A DNA stretch of 64,000 nucleotides from Plicaturopsis crispa FD-325 SS-3. Lineage: Eukaryota; Basidiomycota; Agaricomycetes; Amylocorticiales; Amylocorticiaceae. The position numbers and the translations under genes are program-made. Positions 45,801-57,261 of the stretch are shown piece after piece. Where the stretch lies: the NCBI GenBank assembly GCA_000827205.1, contig KN832568.1, forward strand, positions 346,404 to 410,403, given 5' to 3'. The notes below the pieces were generated by a model. It did no database searches and was not told the DNA's origin. It saw nothing but the letters and a program-made list of their open reading frames with translations. Within the stretch, counting starts at the first letter, position 1, and each line of letters begins with the position of its first letter.

Positions 45801-47506
45801 ATGGATATGGACATGGAGACCTTGGTACGCGATGTGTGAGTAAACATCTGTGTTTCCATTGAAACTTGGTATTGACATCATCTTGTCGGAACAGGACGGT
45901 GTACAACTACCTGCACTATATGTCTATCAGTGCGTCCCTCGTCGTCTTACCGCCCATGCCACCTAACAAACGTTGCCTCGATAGCCATCCTTTATGTCGA
46001 CCATTTATCGACACTTCCCGAGGAGATCTCGATGATATGGACACGTCCCAGGTCGTTCTCCTCCATCGCATTCCTTGTCAATAGATATCTCTCGTTCGGC
46101 GTTAATTTGGCCAACACGATTATGACGAGGATGTCGCTCACAGAGCAGGTGCGTGCCCCTCCCCCCGAGTTGTCCGTCCGTGAGCGGCCTGCTGAACTAT
46201 CCTAGAGGTACGAACATCGAGCCTGTCTGTCCGTTCATTCTCCCCTGACCCGACAACGCCTTAGCTGCCGCCATTTTAATACTTTTCGTCAAACTCTTCT
46301 CCTTGTCGTGCAACTGACCGTTGCCGGTGTGTATCTTTCGTTTAATCCGCATACTATAGCTCATCCTCGCGATTTCGACCCACTCTAGTGCTTCTCATGA
46401 TGCGCACTTACGCGTTATACGGCCGTAGCACGCGGATCTTACTGCTGATGATCGGAATAGCCATTCCTTTGCTAGGTGTAGCTGGGGTGAGTGGCTTGGA
46501 TAGTCTATCGGTCCACAGCTTTCGCTAATCTACCACTTTAGTGGTCCGAATCCAAAGCCGTCCCCAATATCACAGTCGAAACGACTGTCGGCTGTCATGT
46601 GGTTACCCCCAACGACATGTAAGCATCCATCGGGCCCTTCCGGTTCTAACGTGCTCACCTCGCTTGTAGGGCCATCTGGATCGCGACGTCATGGGAGGCG
46701 CTTTTCGCGTTCGATACAATGATCTTCGTCTTGACGCTGTTCAAGATGAGCCGTCAACGATACGGGAATCCGACAAAATTCCTCGGCCAGCGCGTCCCCC
46801 TTATATTGACAATTCTCCGAGATGGTGCGCATCCGGTTCAATGTCCGTTACGTGATTTATGTGCTAATATTGACGGTCTGAAGGCGCTGTGTATTTCGCG
46901 TGAGTGCCAACCGGCCATAGTGTTCTGAATCACTTACAGAGAGAGACATCCTAGTATAATGGGTTTCGCGAACCTCTCCAATGTTCTCACATACTACGTG
47001 CGTCATTCACTAAAACATCGACGATGTGTGTCACTGAATCGCCTCTACAGCTTGCTCCAGTGCGTTGATCTTTGTCGGAGAGATGGAGTGTATACTAATC
47101 GTTGACGCGTATCATAGCCTATACTTAAGGGTGGACTGTCAACATTTGCCAGTGTGTCAGTATTTCCCCCCGTAACGTTTGGTGCCGCTATATGCTGACG
47201 CCACTGTCCATAGAATATCCGTCACAATGATGAGCAGGCTCATGCTGAGTGCGTATACCTTTGCCTTTCCGACGGCGCTGGGATCTAATATCATCAATAG
47301 ACCTCCACGAATCTGCGAGCGGCGGTATTCTTTCCAACGCGCCCGAGCCGAACGTATTCGCCTCGGGCAACGGGGGCGGCCAGAGCTCTCATGGCAGGAA
47401 TTTCTCGGGGAATGCAATACCGTCCTTAAATATAGGGCACCCGGACCAATACATAGAACTAGACAGGAGAAATCTATACCGCTATCCGGAGACACCGGTA
47501 GTATGA
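45801..47506 (+). CDS. DUF6533 multi-pass membrane protein
   Basis: Multi-exon gene. It starts MDMDMETLVRDV and splices to TVYNYLHYMSI, then ILYVDHLSTLPEEISMIWTRPRSFSSIAFLVNRYLSFG, the DUF6533 signature around YDHLLTLPxE and W-x-x-x-x-S. Later exons encode membrane segments: TLLLVVQLTVA-like sequence near 46300, TYALYGRSTRILLLMIGIAIPLLGVAG, WIATSWEALFAFDTMIFVLTLFKM, RVPLILTILRDGAIYFAIMGFANLSNVL, and SVISVTMMSRLMLNLHE. A hydrophilic Gly/Asn/Ser-rich tail ends YPETPVV. The layout is of a seven-helix integral membrane protein. The family is abundant in Agaricomycetes and has no established function. Some exon borders in the 5' part are inferred. Confidence 0.8.
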
Positions 47507-47960
47507 CACGGGCTGCTTGTTGTAATTCATTTGCTTTTTTTTTGTAATTTAAGTTCCTGGTCTGTGGTCGATGTCGAGGCTGCTGCGCGTACTCACGTAG
47601 CTGAACGTGTGGTATGTTCGTTGCAGGAAAGTTTAATCGCACACAGTCGGTAGCGGCGGCTGCGCATCATCGCCCAGTCCACTCCAGCTGGATTTCAAAG
47701 TAATTACACGGCCTGACAAAATGGAGAGGACTATAAAGCTACAACCATTCGGTGTCATCGAGTTACCCGACCTCAAAACGGGACCGCGGGACTCCTCCCA
47801 TGGTACATTCATCTCAGCGCCCGGAAAGTTGGAGAGAAGGACCAGGTGCTTGTACAGCTGTAAAAATATAGAATTCCAGACGAACCGTGAACGGTTATCT
47901 ATAGTTAGGTGTAACGACACGCAGTAAGAGTGGCAAGCGGGTATGATGGGTAAAATAAAG
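47507..47960. other. intergenic between convergent genes
   Basis: 3' flanks of the DUF6533 gene and eIF3j. Nothing else is recognised. Confidence 0.4.
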
Positions 47961-49054
47961 CTACATGAAATCGTCCGCGTTGTTGCCAAAGTCGTCCAGC
48001 GCCTCGTCGTATACACTCGTGTCCAGCCTGCAAAAGGTATGCGTGAGTTGATGAGCACGAGAATGGGAGAGGCCGAGTAGTCGTGTGACGGATCAATATA
48101 ACAGTTGCAATGCAGATAAAGTGCGGCAAGCATGTAGAGGAAGACAGCACGCACCTGCTGCTGACTTTCGCAGCACCTAACGCAGGCTTCCCTGCCTTTG
48201 GCTTCTTCTTTCCGCTCGTCTTCTCGCGCTGTTCCTTTTGCTTCTCGTTGGCAAGTGTCGTCAGGCCGCTCGCGACCTTGCGCACTTCGACATCTTTGAG
48301 CGGTTGTGCGAGAGCACGCGCATGGTGCTCGACAAATGACGGATACAATGGTTTGTTCTGATGCCTGGACACAATGAACTCGATGATCCGCGAGGAGAGT
48401 TCGGCGAAATCCTCTTTCGTGCGTGGTTGGAAGGAGATCAACGAGTCAAGGTCTTTGTTCTTTGTTCCTGTGATATAGTCAAAGCTCACGGTCAGTAAGA
48501 TCTCAATGGTTCATTGGACACAGCACACGCACCACCGAGGGCAGCAGCGCCGAGCAGATCGGCGGCATTGTTGAGATCGGCATTTAGTTCGCGTTCCTTG
48601 TCCCGTCGCGCCTTCTCGCGGGGGTCAAGAACGTCGTCGGAGTCATATATCTCATCGCTGTCCTCGCCCGCAGCTTTCCGTGCCGCTTTAGCAGCCTCCT
48701 TCTCCGCCAACTTCTGCTTCAGTGTACCCTTTTTCTTCGGAGCTGCTGCAGGTGCCGCTGGCGCTGGTTTTTTCTCCTCCTCCTCGTCCGAGGATGCTTC
48801 CCAGTCGCTCTATGCGAAATGATGGCACGATCAGAGGTGATAAGATGTGCGGGCACCCGAGATCGACCACTCACCACAGGATCAGAGTCCTCTTCGTCTT
48901 CGCCCTCCCACTTGCTTTTCACCGCTTTCTTGGGTACCTTCGGTGGCGGACTGACTACCTTGGTAGCATCGTCCCCAGAATCTTCTGTGCATGGCCACCG
49001 CGTTAGCCGAGATGTCAAGTGCAAGCCAGAGGTTGACGCACCCCAGTCAGACAT
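47961..49054 (-). CDS. HCR1: translation initiation factor eIF3 subunit j
   Basis: Multi-exon minus-strand gene. Exon 1 encodes only MSDW; the start ATG is at 49054. Next is an acidic N-terminal region (TDSGDDATKVVSPPPKVPKKAVKSKWEGEDEEDSD, SDWEASSDEEEE), then a Lys/Ala-rich helical part (KKKGTLKQKLAEKEAAKAARKA, DSDDVLDPREKARRDKERELNADLNNAADLLG). The conserved eIF3j core is ISFQPRTKEDFAELSSRIIEFIVSRHQNKPLYPSFVEHHARALAQPLKDVEVRKVASGLTTLANEKQKEQR, shown in parts here. The C-terminus is YDEALDDFGNNADDFM, typical of Hcr1. By family it binds the 40S subunit and eIF3 and acts in initiation, termination and ribosome recycling. Divergent from COQ9, about 200 bp apart. Confidence 0.93.
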
Positions 49055-49262
49055 TTATCTCGCCTCGATTGGATACAGTTCAAGATTTTTATATCTGTTA
49101 TGTCCGGTGAGAAATAGGCGGGCACACTGCAGGCCTATACGCTAAAAGATCGGTTAGACAGATAATTGTGGAAGAAAAACAAGAGAGATCAGCGCAGCAC
49201 CGGAAGGGTACTTTCGGCTTCGGCGTTCGGATCTATATAGCGTCTCTTCGTTGCAGACGGCC

Positions 49263-50129
49263 ATGTCCATGCCAAGGTACGCATACCATTTTTTGTTGCA
49301 GCAAGAGTCTGGCAAGAAACTGAACGGTCAAAGTGGTCGCCTGCTGAAGCTAGCACTTCCCATCGTCAAAACTCATGGTTTTACGCGCGAAGCACTCGCA
49401 CTTTCCGTTCTCTCCGACAACTGCCCAACGCCTCACGATACGCCGTTATCCGACACGGCCATAACCGCGCTGTTTGGCCGCGGAAATGACGCGCGGCGTG
49501 CACTTGTAAACGCGTGGCTTGATGACGCGAGGGGCCAGATGGCACTGGTGGAAAGACCGACGATGAAGAGCGTATTGACTGCTAGATTGAGGTGCAATGA
49601 GCCAATCCTACAATATCTTCCAGAGGTCGCATTCTTCTTCTCCTCAGAATCGGATGCAGGGTCACTAAATCCTTGTTTTTAGGCATACGCTTTGCTAGGT
49701 ACCCCCGGATTGCATCTCATGGACCCTGGGCCTGCACTGGAGCACGCTGCAAAAATAGCAGATGAAGCGTGTCATCTCACAAAGGACCCGTCGATGGAGG
49801 TACGTACGCTGCACAATCATCCATGTTCAATGCGTCTACAAGGCATTGCTATTTCGCAGATGTCGTGGTATGCGCGTAGAGCATCCCTGACGGCAATTTA
49901 CACAGCGGCTGGTGAGTGTAACACTAGTACTTAAGCAGTGCTTTTTGTCACTTATGATTTCATCGCAGAACTGCATCAGTTGACCTCTCCCCAGACTACC
50001 TACGCGTTCCTAGACTCCCTTCTAGATACTTCAACAGCTCTCAAGTCCTCTTTGAACGAGGTGGGGTTATTCGGCTCCTACGTCTTCAAGAGCTGGGCCG
50101 GAATTATCAAGAGTTCCGGCGTCCTTTGA
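49263..50129 (+). CDS. COQ9: ubiquinone biosynthesis protein COQ9
   Basis: Four exons visible. The first readable part is MSMPRYAYHFLLQQESGKKLNGQ, followed by RLLKLALPIVKTHGFTREALALSVL, the COQ9 opening. Then DTAITALFGRGNDARRALVNAWLDD, AYALLGTPGLHLMDPGPALEHAAKIADEACH, MSWYARRASLTAIYTAAELHQLTSPQT, and the lipid-binding C-terminal helix region LNEVGLFGSYVFKSWAGIIKSSGVL. Introns lie at YLPE/AYAL, SME/MSW and AA/ELH. By family COQ9 is a mitochondrial matrix protein that presents coenzyme Q intermediates to COQ7. A clear mitochondrial presequence is not seen, and TTGCAG just before the ATG could be a splice acceptor, so an upstream exon may be missing. Confidence 0.87.
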
Positions 50130-50601
50130 TTTTTTGACGCTCGCACTCACGCGAACTCATACATGCATATCCTGGCCTCTCTGCGCTAGCGCCCTCGCAC
50201 CCCTTTGCCTAATGTCATCGGCGACTTCCCTCGTAATCAACCTATTTTTTTCCGCGGCGACCCGGTACACACCTTGGGATGGTCCCACCATCTAATCATA
50301 TTGTGGCGATGACCATACGCACAGATTCGAAAACGCGATCTTCTAAGTGCGTCACTTGTTGCTCTTAGATTACTACCATGAAATCCCAATACCCCATGCC
50401 ATTTAGCGGCGCCTTGCATGTCTCCCATGAAGTATATTGGCATAGACCCATCAGGCCGCACTTCACGCACGGACCATGTCGTCATGACAGCCGTATATTC
50501 TCAGGCACCGAGCGCTAATGAATGAGAATCTCTTGAACCCGCCCACAACAATCGACGAGATTGCTCCAAAGCACGCTCGTCCATCAACATCACTGCACAA
50601 A
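50130..50601. other. intergenic
   Basis: COQ9 3' flank and promoter of the next gene. Nothing specific is seen; an in-frame ATG at 50518 could extend that gene. Confidence 0.4.
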
Positions 50602-51239
50602 ATGGCAGACAAAGACGCGTCTCTCCTCGCGAAACCCGCCTCGTTCAAGCCAAACATTACATCTGCACATGAAGTCGTTATCGACCGCCCAATGTCGACG
50701 GTTTTCCCTATGTTGGCCCACGGCGACACCATGGAGAAGAGCGTGCGGCTCTCCGATCTGTGCACCGACTTCCAGCTTTTAAAACGCGACAACGTGCGCC
50801 TGCCTGGCTCTGATACCCTTTCAAAATCGCACACGCGCACGCTGCCCGCGTCCGAAGACGGTAGCGGCCTGCCGCGACAGTACTTCCGGCTCGAAGAGAC
50901 CGTGCCTCTGATATTTGGTCTGACGCGGAAGGTCGAGATCACGGGGACTTTGACGTGGGACGACGATGCTAAGGTGTCCCTATACGAGACCTCTGCAGAC
51001 CAGGGAATATTGATATGGAAGCTGCGTGAATTTGAGGAGTTTGAGGAGGGAGGTATGACGAAGACGAAAGTCAGGGAGACTATCGAAGGCCGATGCCCCA
51101 CTTGGTTGAGACTGATAGTACAGAAGGAAACAAGCAGGTCCCATAGGTGTGTCCTTCGCCCATCACCGCACCACTCATTATTTGCTGAACACAACGATCG
51201 TCCAGAGCTCACATGGATGCATATCGTACGCTCTTCTGA
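50602..51239 (+). CDS. hypothetical protein, possibly SRPBCC/START-like fold
   Basis: Two exons: the first runs from the ATG of MADKDASLLAKPASF to SRSH, the second adds RAHMDAYRTLF and the stop at 51237-51239. About 190 residues. An in-frame ATG at 50518 would add 28 residues. The order of segments, ITSAHEVVIDRPMSTVFPMLAHGD near the N-terminus, then alternating strands (YFRLEETVPLIFGLTRKVEITGTLTWDDDAKVSLYE, ILIWKLREFEEFE, TKTKVRETIEGRCPTWLRLIV) and a C-terminal helix, is reminiscent of the START/polyketide-cyclase fold that binds hydrophobic ligands. No signature residue proves this. No signal peptide or membrane segment is seen. Confidence 0.68.
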
Positions 51240-51506
51240 AGATATTCAGGGAAATGACATTGGAAGTCCCCGTCACCTCGAATGGCGTGCTTGCAAGAAC
51301 AAGCTTCCTATGGCTGTCCCAGTCGATTACTATCCTGCTGAAGTACCCCTAGCCGTATGCCGCCGGGTTGATTCATAATTAATCCATGTATAACAGATAT
51401 CGATGGTAGAGACTGCGACAACATCGGTGTACAGTAACATGCCTGGAATACATCCATCTGTCTGCATCATCCAAACTGCAGATATAGGAAATGTCAATTA
51501 CAGCCG

Positions 51507-53313
51507 CTATTTCAGTGCCTTCTTCATTTTCTGTTGCAAAGAGACATCTCATCAGCATCGAGATATGCAGTGATAAATAAATGCAGCGGCGTACCTCCTC
51601 CATCTCGTCTATATCATTCGTTTCGATACGGATGATCTTCCGACCGATGGCCTTCTCAATCTGCTCCATCTGCAACCACGTCCGCTTGTCGTGCACGAAG
51701 TTGATGGAAATACCCCTCCGTCCAAAACGCCCCGTTCGTCCTTTATGCCCAATGATAAGTACGACTTGGTGCCACAATGAAACGCATATCATCAACTCAC
51801 CGATTCGGTGGATATATGTCTCGATATCCGGCCTCGCGTCCTCCCGCGCCTGCGCGTCCCGCTCGTTCATGAGTGGCAGGTCGTAGTTGACCACCATGTT
51901 GACCTGCAAAATATCGATCCCGCGCGCAATAACGTTCGTCGTAATGAGCACTTTCTCCTTGCCCTCGCGGAAGTTGTCGATGATCGTGTCGCGCTCGCCC
52001 GCGTCCTTCGCGCCGTGCAAGGACGCAACCTTGTGGCCCTCCGCAGTCATGCGCGCGGAGATCCGGTCGGCCGTGTGCCGGTGCTGGCAGAAGATGATGC
52101 TCTGGCCGATGGTGAGCAGGCTGTACAGTTGGACGAGGATGTCGTATTTGTGCTCCTCGTTCCGGCAGTCCATGTAGAACTGCCGGATGCCCTCGACGGA
52201 GAGCTCCTCCTTCTGCAACTCGATTTTGTTCGCACTAGGCGCGAACTTGGACGCGAAGGAGCGGACGTGGTCGGGGAATGTCGCGGAGAAGAGGATGATC
52301 TGCACGGGATGTGTGCGGGGGAGCATGCTGCGGGGGGTTCAGCAATGTATCGCTTTAGATTCATAGACGACGTACTTCTTGACACGCAGGGTTTGGTCGC
52401 CGAGTCCGTCCTGGTCTAACATGTTGTCGGCCTCGTCCAGAACAAAGACCTTCACCTCGGACACATCGATTACTTTTCGTCGCATGAGGTCGGTCATGGT
52501 CCCTGGCGTGCCGACGACGATGTGTGCAGTGATATGAGAGGCGCCTTTGGGTAGGCTATCCTTGATCGCATACTCAGTCTGCACGGGAGTGAATTTGCCC
52601 ATGGCGACGACTACCGACATGATCTGCCGGGCAAGCTCACGCGACGGTGCGAGGCAGAGTGCCTAGGGAAGGATAGGTGATTTGTCACGAGGAACGTTTG
52701 CAGTTTCAGCGCACCTGTGTTTTGTTCTTCGTGAAATCTACGCGTGATAACATCGTCAGAACAAATGCTGCCGTCTTTCCCGTCCCCGACTGCGATTGAC
52801 CGATCATATTCTGCGGCCTAAATGGTTGCCCTTTATTAAGGCTCGCAGACCCGCGACAAATAAACTCGAGACGCACGGATTTGCCAGAAGCAAAGGTAAC
52901 GCGCGCTCCTGGATCTTTGATGGTTTAGAGAAACCCATGTCAAATATGCCCTTCAGCAAATCCTGGTGTCTGCAAGGAAATTTCAGTTACATATGTCGCG
53001 CTTGGTGGAAATCACGAACAATCCGAGTTCTTCAAAGGTCTTTGCACTATACAAGGGAGAGTTCGGGTCGAGTTGTTGGTCCGCAAGGGTGACCTATTAC
53101 CAGCGTGTTACAGGAAATGTGGGCGCCGATAGACGTTGCAGTAGCGTACCATGACCTGGAAGGTGGATTTTATGAGATCACTCGCGGGTCCTGGACATCA
53201 CCGAGTGAGTTTTGCACGCTAGGAACAAGCAAGCACGTCCGCATACCTGATTTCTCCTCCTCTGCCGGGGGTGCCTCCTCATCTTTAGGAGGATCTGTGA
53301 AACGATCAGACGC
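51507..53313 (-). CDS. DBP5: DEAD-box RNA helicase DBP5 (mRNA export), 5' end unresolved
   Basis: Multi-exon minus-strand gene. The clear part begins [23 protein letters not shown], then [33 protein letters not shown], and the Q motif [14 protein letters not shown]. Helicase motifs follow in order: SQSGTGKT (I), SRELARQIM (Ia), VGTPGT (Ib), [15 protein letters not shown] (II, with the DBP5-specific extension), SATF (III), [11 protein letters not shown] (IV), [10 protein letters not shown] (V), [11 protein letters not shown] (VI). The end is MEEKMKKALK, created by a last splice, with stop at 51507-51509. DBP5 acts at the cytoplasmic face of the nuclear pore to remodel exported mRNPs, and also in termination. 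The true start ATG was not identified; it should lie within a few hundred bases above 53313, possibly at 53390 or further upstream in another exon. Confidence 0.9.
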
Positions 53314-54139
53314 GTCCCTGTCCTTTCAGTGCAATGCTCATACGCACCCCCGGCCGCAGGTGTATAGAATCCATCGGCATCCTTGTTCATTTTTGTTCGT
53401 AAATGTCGTGTCGAGTCCGCAGATAAGTATTACAAGTCGAGGCAAGGTCAGCGTTAGAGGCAGGTTCAGTACTTTGTTTTCCTCGGATAGATCTCCGACC
53501 ACGTGGAAAAATAACTCGTAGCCTCGCTTTGCTCGATTTCTCGCTCTTCCGCTCAATGCCAGGACATTTCTTCGACTTTGTGATCTTAGCTGCGCTGTTT
53601 CCGTTATTCGTTCGCTATGCTTGTGTATTTTGCGCTATGGAACAACTATCGAATGTCGGAGGGATTCAAGTCAAAAACCGACGGACCCCAGGCTCTCCTC
53701 AGCGACTCGGAGGCCTTAGCTATCGGACACAGTACTATTACATTGTTCTTCCAAGTGATATCTAGCCAGCTCACGTACGAGCTAGACATCATTTGAAACT
53801 CTGTTTGACCGTTGCCGTATGTGGCAGGCGCTCACCTGGTCAGAATTCGCGACCGGCGTAAGTCATCGACCACTTAACGCGATCCTGCGTGATCTTACTA
53901 TGCCCCCTCCATTCATTTGCAGCTGGGAAACTCACGACGCAAAACGTCGTCGTCGCGACTGCGGTAAATGTGGTACAAGTCTGTTCTCTTTGGCTTGAGT
54001 GGCCAATTTAATGGTAAACTTGCACTACCTCTCGACGAGCTTGCTTTTCTGACGGTTCATGATGAGATGCACAACGTTTTACCACACTCCGTGAAGAATG
54101 ATCCGTCATGGATCAACACGACAAAGGGACTGAGTTCGA
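53314..54139. other. divergent region DBP5 / F-box gene
   Basis: Contains the unresolved first exon(s) of DBP5 and the promoter of the F-box gene. No other gene is supported. Confidence 0.4.
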
Positions 54140-55747
54140 ATGTTCATGGTGGCCCTCGGCGAATCGCGTTTTCTAAACGCGACCATGGTGGCCCGCCAGC
54201 AACAAGCGCTATATAAAGAGCATGAGCCGATTTATTCTGTACCCATCGTGCATACCGGCACAAGCTCGCACCCTTCGCGCCCATCGACTATTTTTCTCAG
54301 TAAAACTATCGGACGGCACGACATGCCCAGCATCCACTCTGCACCCGCTTCTCCCAAGCGGCGGCAGCTGAAACTGGGGAAGCCGGCATCGTCGCGTTGT
54401 CCATTCCCTCCTCAGCCAACGGGGATTGCAGCACTCCCCAATGAAATACTCTCGGACATCTTTGCTCGATTGGTCGAGAACAGAAAGTCGCCGCGCTATA
54501 TGACTGCCCTCATACGCGTAACGCACGTCTGCCACTTTTGGCGCGTCATAGCTATCGAGAACTCTACTCTCTGGCGCCGAATCATCTTGATACCGAGTAC
54601 GCCAACGGCACTCCTCAAAATGTGCCTCGAGCGATCGCGAGACTGCCTTCTGGAAATTACGCTATCGTCGGGGATGGGTCTCGATCCGCATTGCGTTGGT
54701 CTTCGAGTACGCTTCGCATGGCTGGCTGTTCATGTTCGCCGATGGTCCAGCCTTTACCTTTCCACCTCACCTTCGCAGGCCCGTATGTTTCTCTTGGAGT
54801 GCAGGCACCTGTGCGCCCCGAACCTCCGATCCTTGGTCATTGACACCGATATCGGCCTGTATGACCCGTTCACTCTCGTCACGCCGATGGTTCCAGAGAA
54901 TGTCATCGACATCTTCACGGGCGGCGCACCTTTGTTGAGCTCTCTGGCGTTCATGGGCCAGCCGGTTCCGTACTGCACACGTCCCCCGCTCGCCTCCGTA
55001 GACCAGCTAGAAATCTGGGGTGACTCCAACAACTACGTATATCACGATGCTTCCGGAACCGCCCAAACACATATATCCCCCGCGAGCCTTCGAACGTTGC
55101 TGGAGCCCTGTCTGGAGCTCAAATCTCTATTGATAGAGACCTCTGCCGTCTCCCTAGATGCGGGGAAATTCGATGCGCCCGTCTCTCTACCCTCACTTCT
55201 AGCCTTGATCTTGATGTTCGGGGAGGGATTCTCGGACGAATCTCTCCTTCAACTCTGCACCGGACTGGATGTACCGTCTATCCGAGTCCTCAACCTATCA
55301 TCCTGCACCGATGGACTAGCAAAAGCCTTGGCGAAATGCTTCAAGTCTTCCTCGCCGTCAAAGTGGTTCCCGACGCTGGATCTGCTGAGCCTCAGTATGC
55401 CTGGCAACGGGGACGTCTCCTTCCTTCGTTCTCTCCCCATGCTTACTTGCCTCGACCTCGCGTTCTCAGACTATTCTCTGGCACTCGAGCAGTTGTCAAA
55501 CGGCAATTTTCTGGAGGCGAAGGACCCTCGCGAGAGGTTTCTGCTCCCATGTTTACAGTTCATGGAACTCTCCGACCCGGCCCCGAGCGCCCAGCATGCG
55601 CTCTGCCAGCTGATAACTGCGCGCCTTGAGGCTGGGATCCCAATTCGGGCTCTCACCTTCCGGTGGTTTCAACGCTGTCATTGGGTGCCGCCAAGCGAGT
55701 TCGTGGACTGGCTTAGGGAGCGTGTGTCTCATGTGCGCGGTGTATAG
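54140..55747 (+). CDS. F-box-like protein
   Basis: Intronless. The frame runs 535 residues from the ATG at 54140; the in-frame ATG at 54323 (MPSIHSAPASPKRRQLKLGK) gives 474 residues and may be the real start, since the first 61 residues look unlike a conserved domain. The F-box is IAALPNEILSDIFARLVE...VTHVCHFWRVIAIENSTLWRRI. The rest is a leucine-rich, LRR-like region (HLCAPNLRSLVIDTD, PSIRVLNLSSCTDG, LPMLTCLDLAFSDYS, LLPCLQFMELSDP) ending WLRERVSHVRGV. By family it would be the substrate receptor of an SCF ubiquitin ligase. Such F-box proteins form very large, variable families in Agaricomycetes. Confidence 0.87.
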   Translation: MFMVALGESRFLNATMVARQQQALYKEHEPIYSVPIVHTGTSSHPSRPSTIFLSKTIGRHDMPSIHSAPASPKRRQLKLGKPASSRCPFPPQPTGIAALPNEILSDIFARLVENRKSPRYMTALIRVTHVCHFWRVIAIENSTLWRRIILIPSTPTALLKMCLERSRDCLLEITLSSGMGLDPHCVGLRVRFAWLAVHVRRWSSLYLSTSPSQARMFLLECRHLCAPNLRSLVIDTDIGLYDPFTLVTPMVPENVIDIFTGGAPLLSSLAFMGQPVPYCTRPPLASVDQLEIWGDSNNYVYHDASGTAQTHISPASLRTLLEPCLELKSLLIETSAVSLDAGKFDAPVSLPSLLALILMFGEGFSDESLLQLCTGLDVPSIRVLNLSSCTDGLAKALAKCFKSSSPSKWFPTLDLLSLSMPGNGDVSFLRSLPMLTCLDLAFSDYSLALEQLSNGNFLEAKDPRERFLLPCLQFMELSDPAPSAQHALCQLITARLEAGIPIRALTFRWFQRCHWVPPSEFVDWLRERVSHVRGV

Positions 55748-57261
55748 AGCATGCATGATCCATAGTGTTGCCGACTGCCTGTGTGTTTCCTCGCTGTACT
55801 TAATAGTCTATCATAATGCCAACGATACCATCGACCTCGCACCGTCAGCCTGCTTCTGCTTCATTGCCTGGCTCGCTAGCGCTCGGAATCCCAGCGTATG
55901 TCCAATTTGTACTTTGGATAATAAGATGCGCACTCGACTGAAAGCCCGTGGGCTGAACAAAATGCACGACTCGGGTGGGATGCTCGCTCTTCAACATCAC
56001 TTATTCAGCAGCGGCAGAACTCATCACCTACCACATTCCTCGCCTTTTACTAGGAATGTCATGGCGAGTTCTGTACCTTCAACACTGCGTCTCAATATTT
56101 GGGCTCTTCGAACTCTTCGAGTTTGGTCTCTCCTTTTGTATCCCTTCATGGAAAGAGATCAGGCCCGGCGTATCATGAATGTAACTCGATTCCGTATTTT
56201 TATGTCTCACTGCGGGAGACTAAGAAATTGGGAATGACCATCGCACGACATCCTTCAGCTCTCAAAATCCCGATATACAGCATAGTCAGATGCGCCGCAA
56301 AAAGGTCTGTCTATTCACATCGCTACATACAGGTAGGCTCGTGTGACAGGTTCTAGTGTTTCAAGTCAAGTCGCAAGAGTCAAAACAGCACGGGTTAGCC
56401 AGGGACGGATGAGCACAACCCATCCTGATGCATCAGGGTGTCCTCGGCGGCCAGGCGATGGGGTGTCGAGAGCGGAAAGAAACTACCCCTTCCATCAGCG
56501 CTGAGCGGATCTTGTCAGGAATGAGGGGAAGTCGCCAGTCGCGACGCCGTGTACTAGAGCAAGCAGGAAGGCCGGCACCCGAAGGGCATGAGACTTGATT
56601 GCGACACGAGTCGTACCGGACGATCATCCGTATAGATGGCATGACGGTACGGGTCCGCCTAGATCGGTGAGTGTCATGGTGTCGGCGAGTGCCGCTGAGT
56701 CGACGCTTCAATAGGTATCTGCGGCAACTAATATATCGCACATCCGACTTATCAGTGGGTCACCTGGCCTATTTGACCCATGGTGGGCAGAAAAATGTGA
56801 GAGACTGCTGCACAGATTTGGTATGTTCGATAGAGGTCTACGCACAGACACGCATGTGATGCCACCTCTGCCGGGATGAGAAGACGGCCCCATAGCCCTC
56901 TGCTGAGCAGGCACAGCATTTCGATTGCAAAATCTCGCTGAGAACCTTTCCTTATGGAGACACGAGCGTCGTGGTCAGAATGCGCACGCCATGCTGAAAC
57001 GGACCTATCTCTTCAGAGATGCGGGAAGCCATCAGGAAAACCGGAGGTTGCTAAAGGATGGTAATGATCGGTACGATACCAGGGGCAAAATAATGAGAGG
57101 TAGCATGGCGGTTAAAAGCGGTACCAACGATAATGGACACCATCATACTGCGATTATCCGTGCAATACTGCGCTGTAGAGGTGATCAAGTTGTCGACTAA
57201 TTTCATATCGTTGAATAATGTTTCTGAAAGCTACTTGTGACCAGTACTAAGGTATGGAAAA
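55748..57261. other. intergenic between F-box gene and transposase
   Basis: 1.5 kb with no gene recognised. If the Plavaka-type element has terminal repeats, one should lie here; none was identified by eye. Confidence 0.4.
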
